Below are positions 26,261 to 35,223 of a stretch of DNA of 64,000 nucleotides, in pieces. The notes beneath the pieces are model-generated. The model had not been told where the DNA came from and did not search any database. It worked only from the letters and a program-made list of their open reading frames with translations. This DNA comes from Acidobacteriota bacterium. Its GTDB lineage: Bacteria; Acidobacteriota; Blastocatellia; Pyrinomonadales; Pyrinomonadaceae. The translations under genes and the position numbers were made by a program. Numbering within the stretch: the first letter of the stretch is position 1; each line of letters opens with the position of its first letter. Where the stretch lies: NCBI GenBank assembly GCA_023389035.1, contig JAEWFC010000031.1:1-64000 (forward strand). The letters run 5' to 3'.

Positions 26261-26923
26261 TCAGTCTACGAACGACAACTGCATTTCGTCCATGGTGGGC
26301 GGTGCGACGGTATGAGGTTTAGCGATTGCGAGTAGGGTCCTACCAATTATTCGGATATCGGTCTTCCAGCTCTTATTCCGGATGAAGTAGAGGTACCCGC
26401 GTAATTTGTACGGTTGGACGACCTCGCGGTAAAACGTCTCCTTATCGACAACTTGCGCGAGCAATTGTTCTTCGTTACGTAAGCGCAGAGTAACGGGATC
26501 CGTTATACCCGGGCGATGTGTCAAGATCTCTTGCCATATCGGATCCGCTAGGTCAACGTATTGGGGCACTTCAGGACGCGGACCGACGAACGACATTTCC
26601 CCACGCACGATGTTCCACAATTCAGGAAGTTCGTCGATCTTTGCCACCCGTAGCAACCTCCCGATCGACGTCACCCGGGAGTCGCCTGCAGCGGTGACCA
26701 AACTGCCGGAATTGCTGACGGACATTGTTCGTAGCTTTAGAAGCACGAATTCATTTCCATTCAGGCCGACCCGCTTTTGACGAAAGAACACCGGTCCCCG
26801 CGATCCGAGTTTGATCAGAATCGCGCAGGCCAATAGAATCGGGGCAATAGCGACCAATCCGAGTACGGCCAGAAAGAGCTCTGCGATGTGCGGGATCCCA
26901 ATTTGTCGACGGATCTGCGTCAT
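26261..26923 (-). CDS. Undecaprenyl-phosphate sugar phosphotransferase (monotopic PGT, PglC/WcaJ-like)
   Basis: 220 residues from the ATG at 26923, which overlaps the stop of the aminotransferase gene by 1 nt (TGATG). A longer frame to 27049 adds 42 residues without family similarity. Features: N-terminal re-entrant hydrophobic helix (14-39), FRQKRVGLNGNEFVLLKLRTM (47-67), catalytic Asp-Glu pair D97-E98 in KIDELPEL, and VGPRPEVPQY (113-122). Small PGTs of this size transfer a phospho-sugar from a UDP-sugar to undecaprenyl phosphate and start the repeat unit. Paired with a DegT aminotransferase, the first sugar may be an amino- or diamino-sugar, as in PglC systems (inference). Confidence 0.93.
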   Translation of the reverse strand: MTQIRRQIGIPHIAELFLAVLGLVAIAPILLACAILIKLGSRGPVFFRQKRVGLNGNEFVLLKLRTMSVSNSGSLVTAAGDSRVTSIGRLLRVAKIDELPELWNIVRGEMSFVGPRPEVPQYVDLADPIWQEILTHRPGITDPVTLRLRNEEQLLAQVVDKETFYREVVQPYKLRGYLYFIRNKSWKTDIRIIGRTLLAIAKPHTVAPPTMDEMQLSFVD

Positions 26924-28233
26924 CAGGCAGCCCTCGCAACTGAGCGTATAGAGTGGTTCCTGCACACGTCTCGAACGGTATTCACAACGTGTATCATTTC
27001 GTCTGCAGTCATTGATGAAAAAATCGGCAGGCTCACGATCCTGCTCCACATATCCGTTGCAGCCGGGAGATGGCTCTCATTCCACCCCAACCGCTGTTGG
27101 TATAATGGGTGCATATGCAGCGGTCGCCAGTGGACCGAGCAACCAACTCCCAAATGTTTTAGCTCCTCAATGAACTCGTTGCGCGTGATCGAAAGCTCGT
27201 CAAGCCTCAGACGAATAGGGAATAGATGCCATGAATGTATTCGGTTACTATCCTGAGCGGGCAGCTCGATCTCATCAATAACTGAAAGGTGCTCTAAATA
27301 GCAGTTCGCTACTTCCTGTCTCCGTTCCCGCATCTGTTCCGCCCGACCCAGTTGATGAAAGCCGATCGCAGCGGCAATATCTGTGAGGTTGTACTTATAG
27401 CCAGGCTGCACGATCTTGTAATCCCAGCTTCCCCCGCGGGCGTATCGACCCCACGCATCATGCGACAGGCCGTGAAGTGACATCAAACGAATGCGTTCCG
27501 CGAGCACTTCATTATTGGTCACGGCCATGCCTCCCTCGCCGGTCGTGATGGTCTTATTCGCATAAAACGAATAACACGTCACCGCCGCGGTGTCATCGCC
27601 GCACATTTGCCAAGGGCTTTGGGAGTCGGGACGCCACGCCGATGGGAATGCGTGCGCTGCATCTTCGATCACCCATAAGCCATGTTCCTGCGCGAACTTT
27701 TTCACACTGTCTACATTGAGCATGTGACCGCCGACGTGAACTGGGATCATTCCCACAACTTTTAGCTCCCGGCCGTGCAGGTAGGGTAGCCGTTGTAGCT
27801 TCAACTGCTGGATCTTTCTTTCGGCATCCGCGAGATCCATATTACCTGTCACGGGATCGCAATCCACCAATACAGGTATAGCGTTCTTATAAAGAATTAT
27901 TTCGGCCGTCGCGGCGAAGGTCATTGTCGGGATCAATACCGCTTCCCCTTCCCGCAAACCTATCGCCTCAACCGCAAGGTGAAGAGCGGCTGTACATGAG
28001 TTTACAGCCACGGCAAATCTCGCGTTGACGGTCTCAGCGAACTGTTTTTCGAACGCCTTGACCTTCGGGCCTGTTGTCAACCATCCACTTCGAAGTGTAT
28101 CGATGACCTCTTCGATCTCGGCCTCCGCAATTTGTGGCCGAAAGAACGGGACGACGGTGGTTGAAGCTGAATCGCCGATATGTTTCAAGGGCGAATCTAT
28201 TACGTTTTGCATACGCGACGAAGGGTATGACAT
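26923..28233 (-). CDS. DegT/DnrJ/EryC1/StrS-family PLP sugar aminotransferase
   Basis: 436 residues from the ATG at 28233; a TTG at 28287 would add 18 residues. Typical N-terminus VPFFRPQIAEAEIEEVIDTL, substrate region SGWLTTGPKVKAFE, VEDAAHA-like IEDAAHAFPSA, and the PLP lysine in YSFYANKTITTGEGG (K227). These enzymes transfer an amino group to a 4-keto (or 3-keto) nucleotide sugar in the cytoplasm. Its stop overlaps the start of the phosphoglycosyl transferase, so the product is likely the amino-sugar used early in the repeat unit. No 4,6-dehydratase is in the window; it must come from elsewhere. Confidence 0.92.
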   Translation of the reverse strand: MSYPSSRMQNVIDSPLKHIGDSASTTVVPFFRPQIAEAEIEEVIDTLRSGWLTTGPKVKAFEKQFAETVNARFAVAVNSCTAALHLAVEAIGLREGEAVLIPTMTFAATAEIILYKNAIPVLVDCDPVTGNMDLADAERKIQQLKLQRLPYLHGRELKVVGMIPVHVGGHMLNVDSVKKFAQEHGLWVIEDAAHAFPSAWRPDSQSPWQMCGDDTAAVTCYSFYANKTITTGEGGMAVTNNEVLAERIRLMSLHGLSHDAWGRYARGGSWDYKIVQPGYKYNLTDIAAAIGFHQLGRAEQMRERRQEVANCYLEHLSVIDEIELPAQDSNRIHSWHLFPIRLRLDELSITRNEFIEELKHLGVGCSVHWRPLHMHPLYQQRLGWNESHLPAATDMWSRIVSLPIFSSMTADEMIHVVNTVRDVCRNHSIRSVARAA

Positions 28234-28817
28234 ATTTTCAACTCTGAGGTCTTCGAGTCTTACCTGACGCAAAGGCTGAGCGGTCAACAGTTAGCTCATT
28301 TCCGACGAAAACCGCTCCGAAAAATGCGTTTTCGGGGATAGACATCCTCCAATTTGATTTCTAATATGATTAAGGGCTTTACATTAATAGCAAATCTGAC
28401 CCACAGTAAAATCTAGCAGAGCAACAGTTTCACCTGGCACTTTTTGACTAGAGAACAGCCCCTACAATTGACCGCGTTTTCGATAGCAGAACGTTATCAA
28501 TTTCCTTCTTTTCCCCCTCCAAAATCTTAATTTTCGGGAGAGTTTTTTCTAGCTTTACGATTAGGCTTTCAAATCACCTCAATTCGGCCTCTTAATTCGA
28601 TTCTTCGGGATTTCTCGAGTAATCCCTTAATGCCGGAATTCTGGAAATGGGAGTGAATTACCCCTTTTCTTTAAATGTGGCAATGTCTATTCTTTTAGCC
28701 ACATATTCCAGGATCGTTCCTGATCTGCATCGATAGCCTGAACTTAGGTCAATCCCCCGACCAGTACGAACGTTCGATTTCGTCTGCTGACGCTTAGCGT
28801 CTCCCGCCAAAAAACAT
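28234..28817. promoter_or_regulatory. AT-rich divergent intergenic region
   Basis: 584 bp between divergently transcribed genes, visibly richer in A/T than its flanks, so promoters for both sides are expected here. Directly visible: a perfect 7-bp inverted repeat, CCGAAAA-5 nt-TTTTCGG, at 28337-28355 in the leader of the aminotransferase, and several T-runs on the plus strand at 28500-28560. I could not assign -35/-10 boxes with confidence, and ORFs inside have no ribosome site. Confidence 0.45.
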
Positions 28818-31544
28818 ATGCAACAACAACACCTATTCGTCTCAGCACAATTTCGTTTTAAGTTAATTGGCTTCCTGTTTGTTTTACTTTTCTCGTGGTC
28901 GATGATAAGTGCACAGCCGGGGTCAAGCCAGTCGGTCCAGCAGGTCAGCAATTCGTTCGATTTCGACGGCGACGGACGGGCGGATTACTCAGTCTTTCGA
29001 CCTTCAAATGGCAATTGGTACATATCGCAAAGCTCAACCGGCGCAATGCAGACGATCGCCTTAGGCATCAGCACTGATGACCTTGCAAATGCAGACTACG
29101 ACGGTGACGGCCGATCCGACATCAGTATCTATCGGGCTGGACAGTGGTGGAGATTCAACAGCTCTAACAATACGTATAATGTCTCGAACTTCGGCTTGAA
29201 CGGGGATACGCCGATGCCCGCAGATTTCGACGGCGACGGAAAAGCGGATATTTCCGTTTACCGCCCGAGTACAGGCACCTGGTACGTACACAATTCAGGC
29301 AGCCAAGGTATTACTATCGTCAGATTCGGTTTGAGCAGTGATATACCTATCGCTGCCGACTACGACGGGGACGGTCGGGCAGACATCACAGTTTTCAGGC
29401 CATCCAATGGGATCTGGTATCGAGTCAACAGCTCTAACAATTCGATCTCATACGACCACTTCGGAATGAATGGTGACATCCCATTGATCGGTGACTTTAA
29501 TGGTGATTCACGCGCTGATATATCAGTATGGCGTCCGTCAACCGCTGCCTGGTACCTCAAGAATGGTGGTTCCTTCTCAGCATTCATCTTCGGCATTCCT
29601 ACTGATATTCCAGTACCAGCAGACTACAATGGAGACGGAAAGACTGACATTGCCGTTTTCCGCCCGTCGGATGGAAGCTGGTACAAACTCAATGACGCGC
29701 GAAGTGGTTACGAAGTGTTTCGATTCGGCCTAGCAAGCGACGACCCGCTCCCGCGGTCGAACCGACGCCGTGGTCAAGGCGGAACAGCTCCGACACCGAC
29801 TCCAACACCCACCCCGACGGCAACGCCAGCGCCAACGGCGACCCCTGCTCCGACGGCGACGCCGACACCAGCACCTACAGCGACTCCAACTCCCAACCCC
29901 TCGCCAACGCCAGGACCTGGCGGATCATTTACATGCGATTACTACGCCTCGCCCGCCGGCACCTCCGCAGCTAACGGTTCCGTCGGGAGTCCGTGGGATC
30001 TATATTCCGCTTTGCAAAAGACGTCTCTAATAACTGCAGGGCGAACGCTGTGCCTTCGGGGTGGAACGTATGTTGGGAAGTTTCAATCGACCTTAAACGG
30101 CGGAACGGTGCGAAGTGCTCCTGGTGAATGGGCCGTGATCGACGGAAACGCGTACTCGACCCTAGTTTCGTCCATCGATGCCGATGACACCTCTTTAACA
30201 GTTCAGGACGGTCGCCATCTGTACGTTAACTTTGATGAGATCACGATCGATTCTGAAGTTATGAAGTTTGGAACAAAGGTTGGTAACACGATCTCGGGGT
30301 TCTCCCGGGCTACTTCCGGAACGATCGGTGGGGCCGCACCGCACGCCGCCGGATCTAAGGTCAGAGCGATCGGACATCAGCTATTGGTACTGGGAAGCAA
30401 CGCAACCTATCGTGACTTCGAAGTTACTAATAGCTCCACTGACCGGAACGAACTTACACATCTTGAGCAGGGGAGAGGTAATGGTCTCGTGATAACCGGC
30501 TCAGGAAATTCGGTTATAAACCTCTACATCCACAATAATTCGCAGGGAATCTTCACTGGCGCAACCACCTCGAACACGCTGATTTACGGCAACATAATCC
30601 TGCACAATGGTGTATTGAGGAATGATGGACGAGGCAAAGGCCATGGACTTTATCTGCAGAGTGGCGGAGGATACTCTCGGATTCACGAGAATCTTGTCCT
30701 CAATAACTTCAATTTAAACATGCAAGGGTACGGGACAACCGGTTCGTACATCGGCGGACATCTGAGGGGAACCGTATTTGCGAACGCCGGTTCACCTACA
30801 ATTGAAAGGAACCGTAACTTGATCTACGGGCCCGAGAACCTCTCCAGTCCTACGGCCTTGGTGGAAGAGTCCCATTTTTATCATCCGCCCGGAACCGGCG
30901 CGACGAATGTAACCTTTGGGTATGGAGCCGGGGTCGACTCCGCCACGGTCCGCAACAATTATTTCTCAGGAGGAGCGACCGCATTCGACGCATCGATCGA
31001 CGTCGATCTTCTATCGTTCACAGGCAACCGATTCGATTCGGATGGGGTGAACGACAGGTACGTGATCCTCCGCAACGCGGGTTACACGGTGAATAGTAAT
31101 ACTTATTACAATACGAATTCACAGACACGCTTCCACCCTGGCGGAACCGGCTCATATTTGACATTTACTAATTGGAAACAAGCGTCCGGCTATGACTCCC
31201 AAAGCACGGCTATCGCCGGGCGATTACCGGATCAGGCCATTGTCAGACCAAACGAACATACTCCGGGACGGGCAAACATTATCATCTACGTGCGCAGCGG
31301 AGCGACGTCGATCAATATCGATCTTGGCCCTGCAGGTCTTACGGCCGGACAGTCGTATAGTATCCGCAATGCGTTCGATTATAATGGTCCAACAGTCCTT
31401 ACAGGGGTGTATGACCCGAGTTCGCCGTCGATCGCAGTACAACTAGGCGGTACGGCCAGCCGCGTCGCAGCACCACTTGGTGCTTCGGGTACGCCCGCAA
31501 CGACGTGCCCACGTTTCTGCAACCTAATAGTGGTTCCAAACTAG
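28818..31544 (+). CDS. Secreted FG-GAP-like repeat protein with C-terminal parallel beta-helix
   Basis: 908 residues. Signal peptide at about 1-33 ending MISAQ. Residues 45-325 are six repeats of about 46 residues with the calcium-loop pattern DxDGDGxADxxVFRPSxGxWY, a probable beta-propeller. A TPTP/TATP linker spans about 335-372. The remaining 530 residues form a right-handed beta-helix-like region (CLRGGTYVGKF, NGLVITGSGNSVINLYIHNN, HENLVLNN), as in pectate-lyase-like and polymer-modifying proteins. Such helices bind or cleave acidic polysaccharide; no catalytic residues could be assigned. It is the only plus-strand gene inside the 57-kb minus-strand run, with its own upstream region and terminator, so it looks like an insertion with separate control. 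Confidence 0.85.
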   Translation: MQQQHLFVSAQFRFKLIGFLFVLLFSWSMISAQPGSSQSVQQVSNSFDFDGDGRADYSVFRPSNGNWYISQSSTGAMQTIALGISTDDLANADYDGDGRSDISIYRAGQWWRFNSSNNTYNVSNFGLNGDTPMPADFDGDGKADISVYRPSTGTWYVHNSGSQGITIVRFGLSSDIPIAADYDGDGRADITVFRPSNGIWYRVNSSNNSISYDHFGMNGDIPLIGDFNGDSRADISVWRPSTAAWYLKNGGSFSAFIFGIPTDIPVPADYNGDGKTDIAVFRPSDGSWYKLNDARSGYEVFRFGLASDDPLPRSNRRRGQGGTAPTPTPTPTPTATPAPTATPAPTATPTPAPTATPTPNPSPTPGPGGSFTCDYYASPAGTSAANGSVGSPWDLYSALQKTSLITAGRTLCLRGGTYVGKFQSTLNGGTVRSAPGEWAVIDGNAYSTLVSSIDADDTSLTVQDGRHLYVNFDEITIDSEVMKFGTKVGNTISGFSRATSGTIGGAAPHAAGSKVRAIGHQLLVLGSNATYRDFEVTNSSTDRNELTHLEQGRGNGLVITGSGNSVINLYIHNNSQGIFTGATTSNTLIYGNIILHNGVLRNDGRGKGHGLYLQSGGGYSRIHENLVLNNFNLNMQGYGTTGSYIGGHLRGTVFANAGSPTIERNRNLIYGPENLSSPTALVEESHFYHPPGTGATNVTFGYGAGVDSATVRNNYFSGGATAFDASIDVDLLSFTGNRFDSDGVNDRYVILRNAGYTVNSNTYYNTNSQTRFHPGGTGSYLTFTNWKQASGYDSQSTAIAGRLPDQAIVRPNEHTPGRANIIIYVRSGATSINIDLGPAGLTAGQSYSIRNAFDYNGPTVLTGVYDPSSPSIAVQLGGTASRVAAPLGASGTPATTCPRFCNLIVVPN

Positions 31545-31575
31545 ATCGTTCCAATGGGCGAAATGGTCTGACTCA

Positions 31576-31633
31576 AAACCGAAACGTCGATGCAATGTTC
31601 ATTAACATGAACCTGGCATCGACGTTTCGGTTT
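31576..31633. terminator. Long bidirectional hairpin terminator
   Basis: Perfect 18-bp inverted repeat, arms AAACCGAAACGTCGATGC (31576-31593) and GCATCGACGTTTCGGTTT (31616-31633), 22-nt loop. The loop itself contains the smaller dyad GTTCAT-TAAC-ATGAAC. It lies between the convergent ends of the beta-helix gene and the GT2 gene; short T-tracts flank it on both strands. Confidence 0.85.
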
Positions 31634-31634
31634 A

Positions 31635-32723
31635 TTATCTAAGATCTCCTCGCTGAAGGAATCGTCTGCAGTTCAAGCTTCCCTGGACCTTTTTCCATTT
31701 GTTCCAGAAACGTATCACACCCACAATGAAACCGCTCCCATAGCTGACGTGCAATATAACCACGCTCCACATAATGCCTGGAATGCCCGCCTTTCCGTCA
31801 TGTGCAGCCCGCCATGCAGAAAGAAAGTTGGCGACAGAATAGACGGCGAGTGTGCACGCAAATGCGATAAGTATCAGATCTGAGATGACAGACCCGGCTG
31901 CGAGGACTAGCAATGAAATCACAAAGCCTGCGGGAACGAAATGCCGAAAACTCATCTGTCGCGGATGCATCTGGAGCACGCGGACCTTCCAGTATCCGTA
32001 TTGGTAGTATTGTCGCCATAGTGAGCGAAACGTACCGCGGCTGTAGTATCGCGAGCGAATCCTTGGAGACAGCAAGATACGGCCGCCGGCTTTCCGGATC
32101 CTGAAATTATACTCATCGTCCTGATCTCTGATGAGTTCTTCGTTAAAGGGACCAACCCGTTCGATAACTTCCCTAGAGTAACCCGGAAAAGCGACAGTGT
32201 CCGTATACATCTCACGATCATTGGTGGTGCGGAATGCTGACCCGCCAACGCCAAATGTCGAACTCATCGCGATAGCGATAACACGAGCTCGCGCCGTCTC
32301 GCCTATCGTTTCAATTGGTCCGCCGACCCCCTCCGCCCGACCCGATTCAAGAAGCTTTACACATTCAGTAACATAATCGGGATCGACCTCACAGTGGCCA
32401 TCAATGCGAATAACGATTTCACCGACGGAATGGGCAAGTGCACGATTCAGGCCAGCGGCTGCGGTCATCTCCTCGTTGTCGACGATTTGTACAGACATTC
32501 CTGATCCATCCGCGAGCTCCGTTATTAACCTTCGGGTCCTGTCAACTGACATCCCGTCGGCGATCACGATCTCCATGCGACGATGAGGGTAATTTTGGTT
32601 TAGCAACGACCGTAAACTACGAGCTATATGGTCCTCTTCGTTCCGTAAGGGCATTATTACCGAGACGAACGGGCGCTTCAAATTTCTTTTTTTATCGTTG
32701 TGCTCGATGACACCGTTGCTCAT
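31635..32723 (-). CDS. Family 2 glycosyltransferase, ExoA-like
   Basis: 362 residues. GT-A core FVSVIMPLRNEEDHIARSL at about 19-37, VIADGMSVDRT, IRIDGHCEVD as DxD region, FRTTNDREMYTDTVAFPGYSRE, and RDQDDEYNFRIRKAG. The C-terminus has about three hydrophobic segments. This matches the ExoA/succinoglycan type of processive-looking, membrane-attached GT2. Its start overlaps the CapK-like gene by 32 nt. Transfers one sugar on the cytoplasmic face; donor unknown. Confidence 0.88.
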   Translation of the reverse strand: MSNGVIEHNDKKRNLKRPFVSVIMPLRNEEDHIARSLRSLLNQNYPHRRMEIVIADGMSVDRTRRLITELADGSGMSVQIVDNEEMTAAAGLNRALAHSVGEIVIRIDGHCEVDPDYVTECVKLLESGRAEGVGGPIETIGETARARVIAIAMSSTFGVGGSAFRTTNDREMYTDTVAFPGYSREVIERVGPFNEELIRDQDDEYNFRIRKAGGRILLSPRIRSRYYSRGTFRSLWRQYYQYGYWKVRVLQMHPRQMSFRHFVPAGFVISLLVLAAGSVISDLILIAFACTLAVYSVANFLSAWRAAHDGKAGIPGIMWSVVILHVSYGSGFIVGVIRFWNKWKKVQGSLNCRRFLQRGDLR

Positions 32724-34107
32724 TTTTTTTTAGCTCCCTGCGTAATTCGAACGGAAGCTCACAAATAACGGCTCGGAATTTACCCCGGTCAGATCGGGGA
32801 ATTCGAACCACTTTCTCAAACAGGATCTCTACGTCACCCATCCTTTCTCTTAAGCGGGAACTTAAAGACCTTAGGTCGCTCTCATCACAGCCTTCCGCTG
32901 GAACATAAAGGATCCTCACCTTTTTTAACCTGAGTTGAATGATCTGTGCTTCTTCTATCCTAGCACCGCTCTTAAACACTGGATCGAGCCTCCCGATACT
33001 TCGTCCATCGGCAGTGTAGAGCAGGTCATCACTTCTACCGTCGATATGTTCGAAAAGAGGCAAATACCGGCCGCATGAGCATTCATCGGGGGAAAAAGTG
33101 CCGCTGTCACCTACACGATAGCGTATCAGGGGCATATCAATGTTCAATATCCCGGTACAGATCAAATAACGGAGGTTCTCATTTTCGCCCGTGTCCTCAG
33201 TGATTCCCACCTCCGGCCACGCGTGAAGTCGTCCGTTTTCACAATCGCTTCCCGCAGTGACGATCTCAGCCATCCCATAGGTTTCACGAACAGGGCATCC
33301 GAACGCTTCGCGGATTGCGTGGCTCTGGTATTCGTACAGCGGCTCGGCATTGGTAATGACCGTTTCAATGCCGAATTCTTTGAGACCGAGTTTCGACGCG
33401 GACAATGCAAGTGCGTAGAGAGCCGAAGGATACCCCAACAAATATCGAACTCGATATTTAACAAGTGCCTTTAGGTAAAAAGGGATCAGTTCGGGTGATA
33501 GGTGATATGACGAGAGATAAAGCTGGTTCAAGCCGGCGTTCCATACCCAGAAAGGCGGTTTCGTCTGCGAGACCGGAGTGATCAGTTGCCCGCCGATCAT
33601 GGCCCATCGATCGTGTCGCGTAAATCCATACCATCGGCGGCATCGAGCCTCGAAAAGAGCGTACCACTCGCGTACCGTCCGCAGTGAAAGCCATATATCT
33701 AGGGGCGTTCCGGTGGTTCCGCTAGTATGATCGTGAAACAAACGCGAAATATCGCAGTCGTCGGCAATGAGTGCGCGAGAATTAGACCGTACTACCTGCT
33801 TCTCTAACACCGGCCAGTTCTCAAGATACTCCCACGAACTTCTATCACCTCTCCGACGCCGTTGTGCCCACAGTTGTTGGTAGTACGGAACCCGTGTAGC
33901 CGCCCTATGGAGTACGTACGATAATCTTTCCTCCTGCCACTGAGTCCAGGCTTTCTTATCCCAAACGTCACGCTCTAACGCCTCTTCGACCAGGCGGTCA
34001 GTATCTTTCCCGTAGCGCCACCATTTAAGATAGTATCCGCGCATGCTCGCGGCGATGGATCGCGATGATGCGGGCAACCGGTTATACACTCCTAGTGCAA
34101 TGCTCAT
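32692..34107 (-). CDS. CapK/PaaK-like adenylate-forming enzyme
   Basis: 471 residues. Contains the AMP-binding P-loop HTSGTTGTPLDIW (127-139), the YGMAE motif in RETYGMAEIV, and IRYRVGDSG near residue 330, as in phenylacetate-CoA ligases and the capsule-locus CapK group. Family chemistry is ATP-dependent activation of a carboxylate as an adenylate, sometimes followed by thioester formation. In polysaccharide loci the substrate is generally unknown; it may activate an amino acid or carboxylic acid used as a sugar substituent. Overlaps the GT4 upstream by 4 nt and the GT2 downstream by 32 nt. Confidence 0.87.
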   Translation of the reverse strand: MSIALGVYNRLPASSRSIAASMRGYYLKWWRYGKDTDRLVEEALERDVWDKKAWTQWQEERLSYVLHRAATRVPYYQQLWAQRRRRGDRSSWEYLENWPVLEKQVVRSNSRALIADDCDISRLFHDHTSGTTGTPLDIWLSLRTVREWYALFEARCRRWYGFTRHDRWAMIGGQLITPVSQTKPPFWVWNAGLNQLYLSSYHLSPELIPFYLKALVKYRVRYLLGYPSALYALALSASKLGLKEFGIETVITNAEPLYEYQSHAIREAFGCPVRETYGMAEIVTAGSDCENGRLHAWPEVGITEDTGENENLRYLICTGILNIDMPLIRYRVGDSGTFSPDECSCGRYLPLFEHIDGRSDDLLYTADGRSIGRLDPVFKSGARIEEAQIIQLRLKKVRILYVPAEGCDESDLRSLSSRLRERMGDVEILFEKVVRIPRSDRGKFRAVICELPFELRRELKKNEQRCHRAQR

Positions 34108-35210
34108 GAAATAGCGTCTCGTTGCCTGCGATTCATTATCACACCTGGCCCATCCTGGGTACGCGGCATAACTGCTTCAAATACCTCAAACCACTGAACT
34201 CTTACGTTCTCCCACGAACTTTCCTCGGCTGTCCTTCTTCCATTCGAAGAGAGTCTCATAGCAAGTCCTGGGTCAGCCAGCAGCCTGCGTATGGCATTTA
34301 CCATGGCATGAACGTCGCCATCCGGTACCAATAACCCATTATGTTCGTGGGCGATAAGATCTCGCATCCCTCCGACAGCAGTGGCGACGACGGGAAGGCC
34401 AAAGGAGCATGCTTCTAATACGCTAACCGGCATGTTGTCGATCCGATTCGTATTAAGATACACGTCAGCAGAGCTGAACTGCTGCACCTTTGCCTCATGA
34501 TCGAGAAATCCTGGGAACTCTACGCTCGTCCTGATCCCCATTTCAGTTGCTTTATCTTTGACCGACGATAGCAACCCCTTATCAACCCCAGCCATTACCA
34601 ACGATGCCTCCGGCCGGAACCTTAAGAGCTCGGCCAAGACATTCAGTGCCATTTCGGGCCGATAGATCGAATGGAAACTCCTCATCCAAATAAGTTTTGG
34701 TGTTAACCGGGTCCGCGGCTTATAGGGATATTCATCTATATTAAGCACATTGGGAATGATGCGCACGGAAAATCCTAAGTCAGATATTTCTCTCGCCAGA
34801 TAGATAGAGGGGGCGATTATCGCACTCGCCCGACCCAAGACACGCGACACCCACTTCGGCATGCTCCGCGCGATCGCAGGGAGATTCCCGCCATGTAGTA
34901 CGAGTATTGATGGGATACCAAAAAGTCGCGCTACAAAGCTGGTAACATCTGCAAACAGAAAGGAGCGGCCACTGTAGACCTCAATAATCGCAGTGTCGAA
35001 TTTTTTCCGGTTACGAATTATGGTCCAGACTGCTTCGATCAATCGCATGACTCGATTCTTCCGCGATGAGGTTGCGAAAACGGCGTGTCCATCATTAACC
35101 AATAATTCCGCGAGGATCTGTCCTTGCGTTGTGACATTGCCCTTTCGGAACCCCAGAAGATTACCGACGATGCAAATGCGATACTTAGGATTTCTTTCCT
35201 TCGTTGCCAT
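34104..35210 (-). CDS. Family 4 glycosyltransferase
   Basis: 368 residues, GT-B. YRICIVGNLLGFRKGNVTTQG at the start, SILVLHGGNLP in the acceptor domain, and RIDNMPVSVLEACSFGLPVVATAVGGM as the donor motif. Part of repeat-unit assembly; 4-nt overlap with CapK-like gene and 13 nt after the Wzy-like gene. Confidence 0.9.
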   Translation of the reverse strand: MATKERNPKYRICIVGNLLGFRKGNVTTQGQILAELLVNDGHAVFATSSRKNRVMRLIEAVWTIIRNRKKFDTAIIEVYSGRSFLFADVTSFVARLFGIPSILVLHGGNLPAIARSMPKWVSRVLGRASAIIAPSIYLAREISDLGFSVRIIPNVLNIDEYPYKPRTRLTPKLIWMRSFHSIYRPEMALNVLAELLRFRPEASLVMAGVDKGLLSSVKDKATEMGIRTSVEFPGFLDHEAKVQQFSSADVYLNTNRIDNMPVSVLEACSFGLPVVATAVGGMRDLIAHEHNGLLVPDGDVHAMVNAIRRLLADPGLAMRLSSNGRRTAEESSWENVRVQWFEVFEAVMPRTQDGPGVIMNRRQRDAIS

Positions 35211-35223
35211 CTTCGTCTATTGT

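Noticed and set aside
28420..28460. Sigma-54 promoter (TGGCAC followed by TTTTTGAC)
   Set aside because: The -12 GC element is not at the required spacing.
29790..29930. DNA tandem repeat / recombination site in the TPTP-coding stretch
   Set aside because: Explained as low-complexity codons for a Pro/Thr linker between domains; similar stretches occur at 4440-4500 and 5345-5480.
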